DNA from: Hanleya hanleyi | Taxonomy: Eukaryota; Mollusca; Polyplacophora; Lepidopleurida; Hanleyidae | Direction: 5' to 3' | Assembly: GCA_036873755.1 (NCBI GenBank) | Contig: JAVTVY010017462.1 | Coordinates: forward strand, 1 to 64,000 | DNA: 64,000 nucleotides | Part shown: one piece after another, positions 9,116 to 24,100 of the stretch | Position numbering within the stretch: the stretch's first letter is position 1 | How the letters are laid out: every line of letters begins with the position of its first letter | Notes under the pieces: model-generated | The model's database searches: none | What the model saw: the letters and a program-made list of their open reading frames with translations, nothing else | What the model was told of the DNA's origin: nothing | Program-made: the position numbers and the translations under genes

Positions 9116-12100
9116 CTGCTGGAATTCAGCACATTAACCAAGTGAGATGTACATCACACATTCCCAGAGATGAAGTTATAATGAAGTATGAATTCATGAT
9201 ATAGCAGGAATCGATGAAATAAATTAATTTCATACCAGGTCAAGTATATAATGATAGAAATAGTAAATCAATGTTGGGGAATTCACATTAGTCCTGTGCA
9301 ATTGTAAGTATTTAAAGTGCATGTAACAGATAAAGGTACATGTATCTATCAGGCATGAAAGAGATGGCATTTTATTATCAGCATGCAAAATATTCTTCCT
9401 TTGTCAATCATGCAATGCATTTGAAAAAATTACCCAAAATACATCAAGATATAAACATCAACATCCAACCATGCAGTCTGTTGATACAAGTGGAGGTAGG
9501 GTGGATTTCGATTGATATTCATGCTGTAAATGTTACAATTTATATCAAATATATCGAAATAATTTGCCAGTCTGCCCCATAAATTGGGAATATGCAATTA
9601 AGGAGCTATGCTAGAGAATATTGGAGACAGCAACAAGGGTGATAAATGTTACATGTTGATCATTTTTTAGGTTAAGGCAAAAAAATGAAACAGCATTACA
9701 ATGAAACCATCATTTGATAGTTACAGCTGATTATAAACTGAATGTGTTCTTGATACCTCCAAGAGACCCTCTGAGACGAGTCAGTGTGGCATCGTCCTGG
9801 CTTTTGACACGCCTTAGGGGTCGACATGTCGACACTCTCCTCTCTTGACATTTCAGTCTGTACCCCACCAATGCCAGCATGTTAGTCACTGATCACACAA
9901 CAAAACAACGGCCAGGTTAATCATTAAATGGTGACAATCACACGCAGAACCAAACTGTCAATCAAGCAATGAACGACTCGACGATGGCATTCAAAATTAG
10001 TAATAGGAAAATTGTAAAATGTCAGAAAATGCAATCAGAACTGAATGTTGTTACGATTCCCCAAATGACAGTGCAACAAGAATACAGTGAAACCTATGAA
10101 ACCGACACGTCACACCCGAGTGCTCTCATCTCTCACCCTCAGGGAATGGGTGAAAAAGTATTCTTGAAATTATTTATTGTGAATCCTGATCTAATGTCCA
10201 CCTGTTTGGGACAGAGGAAATCGAATCAGACCATCTTGCTGAAGATAATCAAAGGGATATAATCACAAACTCAAAGTCACATGTTTTTTGGTAGCTCCAA
10301 CTCCTGCAGCAGTTTTGTTTTCATTTTCATCTTGGGAGAATCTACCACATTCCTCCACCTCCCTAACTGACATTGGGGGTGTTCAGGTTTCTTTTGACTT
10401 TATTGGGATGTCTCGTTCCAGTAATCAGCACTCTCTATCAGCTTCAGACAGTACCCGTAACAGCTCCCCCTGTGCTAAGATAAGGTGGGAAAGGTTTTCA
10501 ATTGTTGAACTGCCTGATCTTAGGGGAATATGCTTTATACGAGTATCCTATTTGAAGACAGGAGTACAGGTGAGATGCTTACATTAATACAAATTTTGAC
10601 TTAATGACAATATTTATGAGGGATGGCAAATCGTGTTCTTCCTCATCTATAAATACAGGAAAAACTTTGTAGAATACCACCAAGTGATCCTGGTTGAGAG
10701 CCTGTGGAGTGTGAAACGAATGTGATTACTGGAGTGTGAAATGATTGTAAGGTAGGATATCGGGACCTCTCAATTTCTTTGGTCTGTTTCCATGTTAGAT
10801 CCTGTACAGATAATCCAGAACCCTGTCCCAGACTGACACACTACAGTCTGGGCACAACAACAGTTCGTATATACAAGTTTTCCTGTTTACTATTCTCCAC
10901 CAAATCGGGAGGAATACATGTGCATACATATGATAAAACCTACACCAGTTTATTTTAATGAAAGCAAATTGATTAATTTGGTTTATCATTTGAATTTTAT
11001 TAGAAAGCAACAAACATGTATTATATGTATTTATTAGTGAATGAGCAAGTGAATATGACGTAAGGTCACTTTCAACAATCTTTCAGTTACATCATCATGA
11101 TCAGGACACTTGGATCCTATTCCTTCTAGCACCCGGAACCCCATGGGTAGAGTCCTATTCCTTTTTACACTTAGGACAGCACATGTGCCCCAGTTATTAA
11201 CCTCTTATGACAAGCTGCCTGAGGAGCTGAGGACCTTTAAATTCTTGCCATGGCCTAGGGTGTGCACAATAACACCAATCACCGGGATATGGGTAATAGA
11301 TTGGTATTGGAAAGAATACATTTGATTTACTCACGAAAAAAGAAAGAAAAAAAATGTTGCCCATCATTTAAATCTGAAGAAGTTTTGCAGGTTTATCTGT
11401 TAGCTTTTCATATTAATTTTTTTTCTCTTTTTTTTTCAGTTACTATCTCAATTCAAGTCCCGACCAAATTCACAGACAGTGAAAAATATGGAGCTGGAGG
11501 TATTGTGGGAAAGTAATTTTATTATCGAGTCTAATATAGTCCAATGCTCAACTTCTTAATGTTAAGTTTCAATGCAAAGTACTATTTGTTCATCTGATTT
11601 ACCAGATATACAAAGTACAAAATTGTAAAAGCATTGAGGAAATCAGCCAGGTTCTTACTCCTGCATCCTGGTAGCTCTTGATAAGACACATAGACGCAAT
11701 GATGAATCATGGCAGCTTGTTGCACGCATGTTAAACACAAGATTTAGTAAAATTAACAGAAAATTCAATAAAACTGCAATGAAGAATGTGGTGTGAGTTT
11801 GACATTGAATGATACAGGTGTTAACATAAACGGTGTAATCTGAAAGGTTCCATGCCAATTACCTGGGTATTGTAAAGTTCTCAGGTGATGGTTCATATAC
11901 TGTGCAGCGAAGGTTTGCTCGTGATGTGGACATAGTCCCTCCAAGGTGAACGGTAACGCTGGCAGTTTGTTACCAGAGTAACGCAAGTGAGGAACAACTG
12001 ATCAAAATAAAACAGCCCATTCCAGCATGCAGAAAGGTGACAAAATGTGCTATACAGTTCCGCTGTCGAATATACTGTTCCAGACTACATATATCATATT

Positions 12101-15100
12101 ACAATGGCCAATTCCCATTCTAGTTCAAGTTAATCCCAGGACAATACTGTCTGGTCCTGGTGTCTGCAAGACTGGTGCACAGCATGTGGGCCACCGTGAT
12201 ATATGGATTGTTCTTTTGACCTCTCCCCTATGTTTATAACATGGAGCGAGTTTTTCAACTGATGATAACTGGTATATTTTCTACCTGAGATTGCCAGGGT
12301 TATCATAAATGTAAGCTTTTTGGTCCTTTCTTGGAATGGTGGGAATATTTTATCCATATTATCATATTTACACCAGTTATCAATAGATGAAAAACCCGCT
12401 CCATGTTATAAACATAGGGAAGAGAAAAATGCGAAGATCACGGTATTCCACATACTGTGCACCAGTGTTGCCAGCACCCGGACAAGACAGCATTGTCCAG
12501 GGATAATATAGTGAGAACTGACCATTACATACATGACATAGAGACAAAACTGTTCCTGTTTACACGAATCACATGCTTGAAGATGAATGAATTTAGATTT
12601 AGCATAAGTTTAAGGTCACAGAATAACCAAATGACATTGGGATGTCCTATTTCCTCATTCGAACTGAACAAAATCTGGAGGTCCAATAAAAAGAAATTCA
12701 GTCAGAATCGATATCTTCTGATTGAGTTGACCAAATAGGGTAAGATGCGCTAATTAAACATCTTTGATCAAAATTTGAAATGCTCCTATGCCATTATTTT
12801 TATCTGAAATGAAAATCTTTTTTACATTGAATAAAATACATGCGAAAGAAATTAGTACGTTTAGCATGTTAAGTGACAACTCACAGAAAATGAAATTAAT
12901 GCATGTACACTAAAGAAAAGAATTAAGAACAAAAATCAATAAAAAAAGCCCCAGCATGCTATGGTTTACAATCAATGGTGAGATTACTTTGAATATTGCC
13001 TTGGTTTAGTAGTAATCTTATCCTGCATTTGCCTTGAGGTAATATTTCATGAAGCATTATTGAATTAATTTATAGCACTGTAGAGTCTTGTGACAGACAG
13101 GGATGGCCGAATGGAGATAAGGTGGTGGAAATGGGACAGTGCACATCTATTATATACAAGGTGACCCATACAGGGTACATTGTGCTGAAGCATCAGAAAC
13201 CTAACAGCAAAAGTAACCTGGATATGGTTCAGACAAGTTTCTCACATCACTGGACAAACAGACCGAACTGACCATGCTAACAGAAGGGAAAATGGACACA
13301 TGGAGGACTAAAAGTAGGCCAGTGTGCTCCTACATCCCCAAAAGTGACCGATCGCATCCCAATATGTTTTTTGCACCTCCGGATGAAATAGTAAAATACA
13401 GATGCTATTGCTTGTGAAAGTGATCTTTTTTTTTTAGGATTGAATCCACAACCCTTCCTATCATACACATACTCACTTCTTTTAAAACAACATTATCCAT
13501 AAAACTTATTATCATACCCACATTAAAATTCAGAACTTCCCAAGAGGTCTTTATCGAGGATGCAGGATCTTTAAAGTTCCCAATTTCAATACTAAACATA
13601 TAGTGTAGGGAGAACCTCACACTCTTGTATCTAGAAGGACTTTTCGGGAACAGAAGTTATTCTGCATGATTTTAGTATATATTTGTGAAAGCAATGTTAG
13701 GGTACAACTCCTCCAGACTTTCATGGATGTTGGGCCAGTCCAAACCCTGTCAATCCATTGCAATATTTCTAATTTACAAAGCATAATCAGTTGAAGAACA
13801 ATGTAACTAGGTGAGTGCGAAAACAACTCAAATAAAACAAAGCGAAATCTCACCATCTAGATCTGCAAAGTACAGTGCAACATAAATTCAATGATATGAA
13901 ATCCATTCCCAAACTGACCAATGTAGCTCAATTGTCTGTACACTTCAAAATTCACTCATGCATGCATGATCAAATGATTTGTAAGGAATGAATAAAAAAA
14001 TTACAGTATCTCAGACCAAAGCATGAAGTTGTTCAATTCACTCTAAATCATAGAGGGTAGATCCATTATTACAGCAAACTTGAATATTACCATTCAACTA
14101 TTCTGTCAGGAGCATGGGGTTTGACTGGAAACCCGAGATGACACTTATATTATATACCTGAAAATTTGCTCAATCAAATTTTCCTACTCCTTGTCAGTCT
14201 TTTGGGGATTTCTTTCCAATGGCTTGGGGTATGGTCATGAAAATTCACCTGCTTGTCAGTCTAGACCAGAGGAAGATATTAAGAAAAAACAAAAAAAAAT
14301 TCTCCAAATTTACATTTATTTTATAAGAATTTTATTCAATGGAAATGTCAATCAGGCTTGTACCAGTGAAGTATAAGAAGCCCAGATGCAGCATCAAATG
14401 ATCTGCAAGTGTCAAACAATATATTAACAACTGAAGTGATATTAGCCAAATGTAAAGTAAACTTGGCCTTAAAAAATGAAGGAATATGAAAATGAAAAAT
14501 TAATAATAAAGATGATTTGGTTAAGATTTTAACTTGTAGGTAATACATTGAGAAAATAGTGGTTCATACTATTGTTTGACACAGTTTGTACATGTAGATC
14601 AATTTGATGGTGCATTAGGGGTTTTTATGCTTAACTGGGATATGCCCGATTGACATTCCCAGTGACTAAAATTACGTACAAAATAATTATTTTTTTTCAT
14701 TTTTCTTCTTTCAATATGTTTCTCATGTCTAGAATGATAAATGTTTGACTTTTCATGACATTACTCAAGCCATTGGAGAAAAATCACCAAAAGACTGTCA
14801 AGGAGTGGAAAAATATGATAATCAGATTTTCGGGTATAAATTCCCCTTAAAACGCAATGTTTGCACCCATACACAAGAATGCTAGTCAATGTACAGTCAT
14901 TGTTATATTTTTCAAAATCCGGGTGAAAAGTTTAATAAACTTTTTCTGTCATGTCATTCTGGGTAAGAAGAGTAGAGATACCATTAAGCTTTCTACATGT
15001 TCTTATGCTTCCAAACGAATATGGTAAAATATGACCAGTCTAATATTGTTGATCACCTCTAAATTATATAAACTATGTTTTTCTGGGCATCCAGCAGATG

Positions 15101-18100
15101 GACAGATACTCCATGAATTTGACATCTACTTGAAATTTGGTAACATTCCACAGCCATAACTGGGGTTTATAGCTCGGACATCAATATTTTCATCAAATTG
15201 TACAACAGGTTTTTTTTCCAAACATGTATCAGATAGATTTGATCTCTCCACTATTTCTGGTTGGGATAAGGACACTTCCTATGATGGAACCATTACATTA
15301 TTGTTTTTTGTGTGAATGTACATACATTTTATCAGTCAACATGGCAATGTTGGTTCCTGTCAAATCTCCAAGCTTCTGCAGAATAGGAATTTTATGTATA
15401 CAATACACAATATATTTGAAGATCAATCAAAAAAACAAAAACATGTGAAATCTCACCTGATTCAGGTCCCAGGATCATGCCATTCTGTAAGTATGTATGT
15501 GTCAGAGCTTCTAAATAGTCATTCTGCTAAAAATCACAATAACACATTGTTTCAGAATGACCTGTCAGGTCAGATATGTCCTATATGTTTTATAAACTAC
15601 ATGTAGAAAGAAAGATCTCTGTAAATTAGGACATTAATCGTCCACTTCTGTAACAGAACCATAAGAAAATAAAGCTGACTTTAATAATGCATTTTATCCC
15701 TTGATGTGATTTGAGTTGTCTCCCTTGATGTGATTTGAGTTATCTCCCTTGATATGACTGACATTTGCCAGACTCTTTCATTTTCTCTATTCACACATAG
15801 CATATACAACAATATACCATTTTATTGTCTATTAATTCCAGTTTGTTATTTCGTGGTGCTGATAGCAAGCAGTGACAACTGTGAACGAGTCATTAATATT
15901 GATACCTACTCTGGTTTGATAGTGAAAGCAAACACAATGCTTTAAAAGCATCAATTAAAATGTGAAAACATACAAAGGAAGAACGATCGAAAACCTGATA
16001 TACCTTTTATACCTGTAAATGAACAGAGTGAATTCCTTACAGTGACACAACTGGTACATCATGGCATATCACACACACACATACACACGCGCAAACACAC
16101 AGTTGTATAAACTTACACGTCGGGCATGCCTTGTCTCACAGCGTTCCTGCATAAAAACGGGGATTCCATTGTTAATTCTGTCATCACGGGAACAGGGACG
16201 ATTAGGGGATGTGCACTGATGCCGGCTCTGATGCTGAAGGTGGACATTACAAGAGAGTGTGGTAGATAGGGCACAGACTCACACAAGAACATGTGACAGT
16301 AGACATACAAGCTTACTGAAGATGGGCTAAAGCCAGTACAAAAATGTTACAAACAGGATCTGACATCATTTTCAGCAAAAGTAATTTTTCTGTGTGGAGG
16401 TGCAGAAAACAGAATTCAATCAACTGACTGTGTGCTCAAAAAGGGGGTAATAAAGAACACACTGCAGGTTACCATTACATAATCAAACAGCAGGCCAAAT
16501 AGGAAGCCGACTACATTTGTCTTCCTTGTCAATATTGCCAAAAATAAATCTCCCGGATTAAAAGTAGGTGGCTCAAATTAATAGTAGAAGACACTCCACT
16601 GTCAGAGTCGCCTACTGGTTGTTAATGAAATAATGTCAATCACAAAGGGGTTTAATATAGTTAATACATGAAGATATGTCAGGAGACTGGCCATTCATAT
16701 GCAGGGCTGCATATGAGATACATAGAGTAAATAATGAAAATAAGATGATTTAAATGCAAAATATACATTTATCTCTCTCATCACAAAGACATTTTGAAGC
16801 ACATTCAAAAAAATTCCTAATATTTACGGTCCAGTTACATCTAACGACATCCGTAAGTCCAGTCCAGTCCAGTAGAAAAGAGATTACCAGAACAGGTATT
16901 AAATGTAAAGTCCAGTCACTTCTAGGAGCATATTCAGCTACCAGTGGCTTCCAGCTGCACATTTTGTCCAGTAGAAATAAGGCAACTAGGCACTATTTGT
17001 AAATTTGTAAACCAGATCTTAGTTTAAAATTCAAATCTGAAATTTAATTTGAAAATTAATGGAACAATTGAATTTAACTAAAGCTAAATGTTTAATTTTA
17101 ATATTATTTCTAATTTGGTTTAAATCATAGTTTATTCACCTCGACGATAAGGGAATGCACAAGCACAACTTATCATTGTGTCTCTCCCGAGAGATTTGAA
17201 TGTTATTTCAAATTGGAATTTGAATTTTGAATCTTAACTTGAAATTAAAATTTGAATTCTGAAAAAAGTTTGAAGAAATCAATTTGTATGCTATTTGTCA
17301 ATTTGTATTCCCCTCAAAAGTTAAATCAGTTCAAAACATAAAGAGAGAAAAAATATGTTCGAATTTTAAATTTAAACTTGATATTTGAAAGCTTACAATC
17401 ATAATTAATGAAGAAAGCTTTAGGTATCAACTCGACATGAAAAAAATTGCTACTGGATGACAGGCAAAGTGAAAATATGCTGCGGGACATTGCTTAACCT
17501 GTAATGGAATATAATCTTTTTCTTACTGGACTGGACTGGACTGGACTGGATGTGAGCTTCTGGCAGTACTCGACTTGACTGGGCATAATTGGATGTATGA
17601 TTGGACATACAACTAGATGTGACTGGACCTGACTGGGTCACAGTCAATAGTAGGATCGCACATTAAAGCAGATATAAATGTACTTTTTAACTCAATCTGA
17701 AATATGCCAAGTAAAGGGGGAGTAATTAGAGCATAAATGTACATGATGTATATACTGATGTAAATCTTTAGCCAAAGATGCATTAGCAGATTAGCAAACA
17801 TTTTCAGCTGAAGATGCAGTCTCAAGCTCTTCCTCATGTGCAACAGATTAAATGTTAATCAAATTTAAACCAGCCCATGCATTAGATGCAACCTTTTCCC
17901 ACCAATTAATTAGCATGATGGAAAGCTAGATACCAGTCATATTAGAGCTGCCAATTTTAGTTCCTGATCAAAAACAAATACATATTATCTCAAACTTTAA
18001 TGAATCCTCTTATATTACAGATGGAATAATCAAATGTGCTGAACTGTAATGAAATCAATATACAGAAGCATGTATGAAATTGGTCGCAGGTCAATTAACA

Positions 18101-21100
18101 GCCAAGCACTAAGAAAAAATAAAGGTTTGAGTGCATCATACAGTCTACCCACTTTTAGCACGCAGGAGGTCTACACCATAAGTGATTATACTCCTTCAAG
18201 GCAGAATCATCTGTACCAGTATATTGTTGTAGTTAATATATATATATATATACATCATTCATACCAGAATATCGCAGATCCACTGTATAGATTAGCACAG
18301 TACATAGTCAAAAGTCATTGCCAATAAGGGAATGAAATACCAGAATCTTTGGAGATGTATTCAACCATTACCAGGGCTGTTCCAGGGGAGGCAACTGGGA
18401 GCCAATCAACCACATAACTTTGATCCTATCTTCCTATGTTTAATAATTGTAAACAACCCACCACCAATATACCTTAGAAACTAGAACACATGGATTTCTA
18501 GGGGCTGTGATTATTTGTGCTTGTGATGTTCATATGTAATTCTTCATTTTCGTTTGTCAGTAATAATACTGCAAAATGTATATAGTACCATAATCATTAT
18601 ATTGATTTTATTTTCTTGGTTAAAAAAGAAAAAATTGCTAGCCTACCTTCTCCTGTCTGGACTGTGATGTAGGACCATTTTGTGAACTCTTCTTCTCAAT
18701 CGTTCTTGGTTCCTATTGATCAAAAGAACACAATACGGTTCTTTATCAACAAATTGGTTTCACTGGTTTTCGCAGTGTTATCATATACTTAATACGTAGA
18801 AGCAGAATTACATTCTCCAATTTAATCGCTGATATAAGATATATAATGTGTAAAAGGATTTAAATCACACAGACAGAAGCAAACGCAGCAAGGAAGCAAT
18901 CAGAGATTGCTCAATTGTATGCCCCCCTTCCGCTTTAATCCGACACTGCTCCACCATTGTTCTGTTTTGTATTGGTCTGTGGAGGCCTAATTTGGCTAAT
19001 TATAAAAATTCTGTTTCAGTCACTTTTTTCGGCATGCCTCGCATAATACATGTACATATTCCACCCGGGACTTTTGCCAAATTCAAATATGTGACCTGGT
19101 TATGAGACCTACATTCCTTGAGAGTATATTGTGGTGAAATTATGAAGCGATCGTGAACTTTGAATTTTGCATCCAATTCACTCTTTTTGGGGCAATTTCA
19201 TACTTCAGGACCTATGTGATCTACTTTGGAATGTGCTTTGGACAAATAAATATATCCCATTCATTTAAGTTTGATGAACAAAAGGCCATAACTCTTGAAA
19301 ATATAACCGAAAGCAGAGAAACTTCACGCTGCACACCTATGGGGTACTGACCACATATCATGCAAATTCCATAATTGTCCATACAATATTAACTGAGATC
19401 CAGCCCTGATAAGTCCCAATTCACAAAGATTTCAAGAACAAAAGGGCCATAACTCTTGAAATATACGCGAAACGCGGAGAAACTTCACACTGCACAACTA
19501 CAGGGCACTCACCACATATCCTGCAAATTCCATACTTGTCCATACAATATTAACCGAGATCCAGCCTGGACAAGTCCAAATTCACAAAGACTTGATGAAC
19601 AAAGGGCCATAACTCTTGAAAATATATGCGAAACGCGAAGAAACTTCACGCTGCACAACTACAGGGCACTGACCACATACCCTGCAAATTTCATAATTGT
19701 CCCTAAAATATTAACCAAGATCCAGCCCGGACAAGTCCCAATTCATGGAGATTTCAGGAACAAGGGGCCATAACTCTTGAAAATATAGGCGGAACGGGGA
19801 GAAACTTTACGCTGCACAACTGTGGGGCACTGACCACATGTCATGCAAATTTCATACTTGTTCATACAATATTAACCAAGATCCAGCCCGGACAAGTCCC
19901 ATTCACAGAGATTTCAGAAAAAGGGCCATAACTCTTGAAAATGATACCGGAACTCGGAAAAACTCTACGCTGCACAACTATGAGCCACTGGCCACATTCC
20001 ATGCAAGTTTCAATCCTGTCCATCAATTATTAACCGAGATATCGCGCGGACAAGAAATTCGGACGGACAGACGGACGGAAAGACAGACGGACAGACGGAC
20101 GGACAAAGCGATTGCTATATGCCCCCCCTCTAGTTAGAGGGGGGGCATAATTATCATTTCGAGTTGATGTTCTGTCACACGAACAGATGTGTTCTGTACC
20201 ATAACATTGTTATACGATACTACATAATAATAATCTTAACCAACTATACAATAATGATTGCCCATCTACTGCAAATTATGACTGGGTGCCATCATCTATT
20301 AAACGAGGTCATTTACATGATCAGCTGGTGCGGATAGTGGTCCTTTCATGGCCTGCTCATCTTGTAGAAGTCTTTGACGGTCACGCTCCTTCCTCGATCT
20401 CAATTTCTTCTTCTTCTTGGAAGCCTGAAGAAAATAAGTGAATTTAAATTATTTTTCATCATCAATGATTTCATGATCACATTTGCTGAACATTTTCATA
20501 GAGAGAGATTCGGTGTATTGTCTTACAATTTGCAATGCAAAACATAAATGTATACCGGTAATCATTTTACATTTTAGATTTCACATTTTAGAATCTTTTT
20601 AAGACAGTGTACAGGCGAGACTGAAGGACACAAACCAGAATGATTCAGGTTTGACAAGACTGGATTTGAATTTGGTTATAGGACTGACTGTGGACTGTAG
20701 AATCTAGCTTAGCTTAGACATGTTAGACGAGTGAACCACTTAAGGTAGCGAGAGACATAGCCAAAGGCTCACTATACACCTCTTATCTTCTTGCTTAATT
20801 ACTCCACAAGTTGTTGACCAATTTTATCATATTATATATTTTCTGAAAGCTGTTCTTGTGGAGAAACTGGATATTATTATGATTTCGCAAGAATAAATAC
20901 TCTACACAGCTTTGAGCAGTAGTACTTTCGAAAAGTATACCCAATTTTTCACAGCACATATCTTCTACATGCTTAATGCAAATTTATTGAAATTCAAGGC
21001 ATATAATATTAGCTATCTGAACTAGAAAACTGTGCCACACTTTTAATAACTTCGTCATAAAAGTGATTGTATTCAAGTTTATTAAAAAAAAAAATGCTAA

Positions 21101-24100
21101 AGTTAGTAAAATGCAAATATCTAAAAAACTAAAGTGAACTTAGAAAATTTGAAGCACATTTGACTAGTTCTATATATGTAAACAAAATTTGAAAATTTCA
21201 AGACTTTAGGTGGATAAGTATGGAAGTTATCAGAGTTGAAAAACTCTAGGTCCATCCCAAATTTAAAACGGCAGAAAACTGAAGACGAGTACATCCGTGT
21301 GACGTTATTCATGATTTTATTGCCTATATTTCCTTAATTCTTAATAAAGTGACAGTTAATACTCAGTAATAAATCAGCAAATTTTTCATTTAAAAATTTT
21401 TTTTGTGTCCAAGTCATTAAAAAGGCGAAATAAAAACAAGTTTTTGCTAAATTCTCTAGTATGATTTACTGACGATTGTCATTTTCACACCTGTGGATTG
21501 TGAGTTGTGGATTGCGGGGGCATCACGGGGAGCTCTGAGTAAATGTCAAGTACTTGAATAGACGCCTCGCTATAAAGAATCAAGTGATTAGTCTTTGTGA
21601 ATTTATCAGAGACAATGGAAAGCATTTCTGTACTCATTAGAAATGCTGAATACAACACACAAGATCCGACGTGGAAATCCTGAGAAGAAAATTCGATTTT
21701 TTCATTATGTCTCAGGGCCAATAGAATGAAGGTAATTCTATTTCATTGAGGAATTGATGATCCTATGCTTTATCCCTTTCAATCCTCCATTTATTTTATA
21801 TTGCCAGGTGGTCAAAAGATATACGGCAAATATATTTTCGAATACTAAGTATATTTATATATATAGTTCTTCCCTGGATGTTTAGTGTGTGTCTGCAAGT
21901 TTGTGCCTGCAACAGTTCATGAAGAACAGCTGACACGTGAATATCCCTTCATCAGCTGATCTCAGCGTCTACAAGAACGTGGTTTCTGTACCGGCAAATG
22001 GTCGAAACATACTTCTTGCGTCTCATGGCTCTGTTGAATTGTAAATGTTATGAAAATGTATGACTTGCAGATAGACATACTCAACCACCTCGCTGGGGGT
22101 CTAATAACACCCCAGCAACCAGTCAGATTTTGGGACCGGATTCAGGGCCTTCGCGCACATCGCCGGAAGTGACATCAAAAATAGTTAAATATATGTTTAC
22201 CGAACATTTCGATTACTTTTCAAGTCTGCATAATACCTCTGTTGACCTAGCGTTAAAAAGAATTATCTGGAGATACTTTTCCCTGTTCATCTGGACAGAG
22301 CATATGAAAAGTAGTTCGCTCATGTGCAACACTGAAGGAGTTGTATGGGCCGGATTCAAACTGAACTGTGCGTACGTTGGTTTTCCCCTATACGTCATAG
22401 CAACGTAGTAAAGGTCAACTTCCGCTATTGGAGGCAGGGATGATAAATGAGCCAGCGAAATGGAGCATGCGCTGTGGGGAGGATCAGATATACTGTAGAT
22501 AAGTGAGCCGGTGAGGGAATGATATTCCATTGATATACAGAATGGCGTGCTGTACTGAGGTCAAACGGAAACCAATGAGTGGTTTGTTTTGTTTAGCTAC
22601 ATAAACTAGAGGCCACGGCCACACTTGATCCCATCGGCCTAGTGTGAATCTCCGGTATAGACAGATGAAGGGCATTCAATTTGAGGACTGGGACCGGGAG
22701 AGAATACCCCAGCTAGGAATTTAGAAAATTTTCCCAATTTCCGACTTCCTAAATCTTGTGAAATTAGGGGGGGTTAGTCAAACATTGGTCAAACCATCTT
22801 CTTGTAAGACTGAATTGTTTGTGGGGCTTTTGTTCGGGCACCCTTTTACACAGACCCAAAAATCATCACAAATGTACCCAATTTCAATAGGCTTGTGATT
22901 TACCGCACAATATGCTACCAAATTTGAAGTGTGTAGCTGCAATGATTTGGTTTTTAAAGCATTAACGTCATTCTGTGGATATTTTCCATTTGTTGCCATG
23001 GAAACTTCAAAAACACCAAGCACACAATAATGCTACCAAATTTGAAGTGTCTAGCTGCAATGGTTCTGTTTCTAAAGCATTAACGTCATTCTGTGGATAT
23101 TTTCCATTATGTTGCCATGGAAACCACACAAATCAACAAAATGTCCCCAATTTCAATAGGCTTGTGCTTTACCATGCAACAATGCTATATACCAAATTTA
23201 AAGTGTCCAGCTGCAACGGTTCGGCTTTTAGGGCATTCACGTCGTAATGTAGATATTTTTCATTATGTTGCCATGGAAACCACAAAAACCACCAAAATGT
23301 CCCCAATTTCAATAGGCTTGTGCTTTGCCATGCAACAATGCTGTATACCAAATTTGAAGTCTCCAGCTGCAACGGTTCAGCTTTTAGAGCATTCACGTCG
23401 TAATGTGGATATTTTTCGTTATGTTGCCATGGAAACCACAAAAATCAACTAAATGCGCCCAATTTCAATAGGCTTGTGCTTTACCACCCAACAATGCAGT
23501 ATACCAAATTTGAAGTCTCCAGCTGCAACGGTTCACCTTTTAGAGCGGTCACGTCACCATGTGGATATTCTTCGTTATGTTGCCATGGAAACCACAAAAA
23601 TCAAATAAATGCGCCCAATTTGAATAGGCTTGTGCTTTACCACCCAACAATGCAGTATACCAAATTTGAAGACTCTAGCTGGAATGGTTCACCTTTTTAG
23701 AGCGGTCACATCGTTCATCCAGCCAGCCAGCCAGCCAGCCAACCAGTCATCCAGCCAGCCAGCCAGCCGGACAGCGGGACGACATGATCCCATCCGGCAT
23801 ACATGCCGATGGAATAAAAAATAAAGCCTCACAGTACCAATTTGGCATAGGAAATGGCATAGTGGGTACAGTGTTACCTGTTAATTTGTTTGGGGAGTAT
23901 CAGGCTTACAGGCAATTAACCACCGATCAAGGACTGGCCACAATATACATTGTTCAGACACCTGCTGGGGTGATTGTGAAAACGGTGTTAATTCCCTGTC
24001 TCACTTTCATAACTGGCTAACTTTAAACACTCATTTTCACCAGAAATAAATAATTTCTCCATGTTCGCGTTTCCTCTAAATGATAAAGTGAAATCTATGA

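Noticed and set aside
10288..10587. 99-codon plus ORF with acceptor-like and donor-like borders
   Set aside because: No homology recognised and no partner exons; it lies in an intron of a minus-strand gene.
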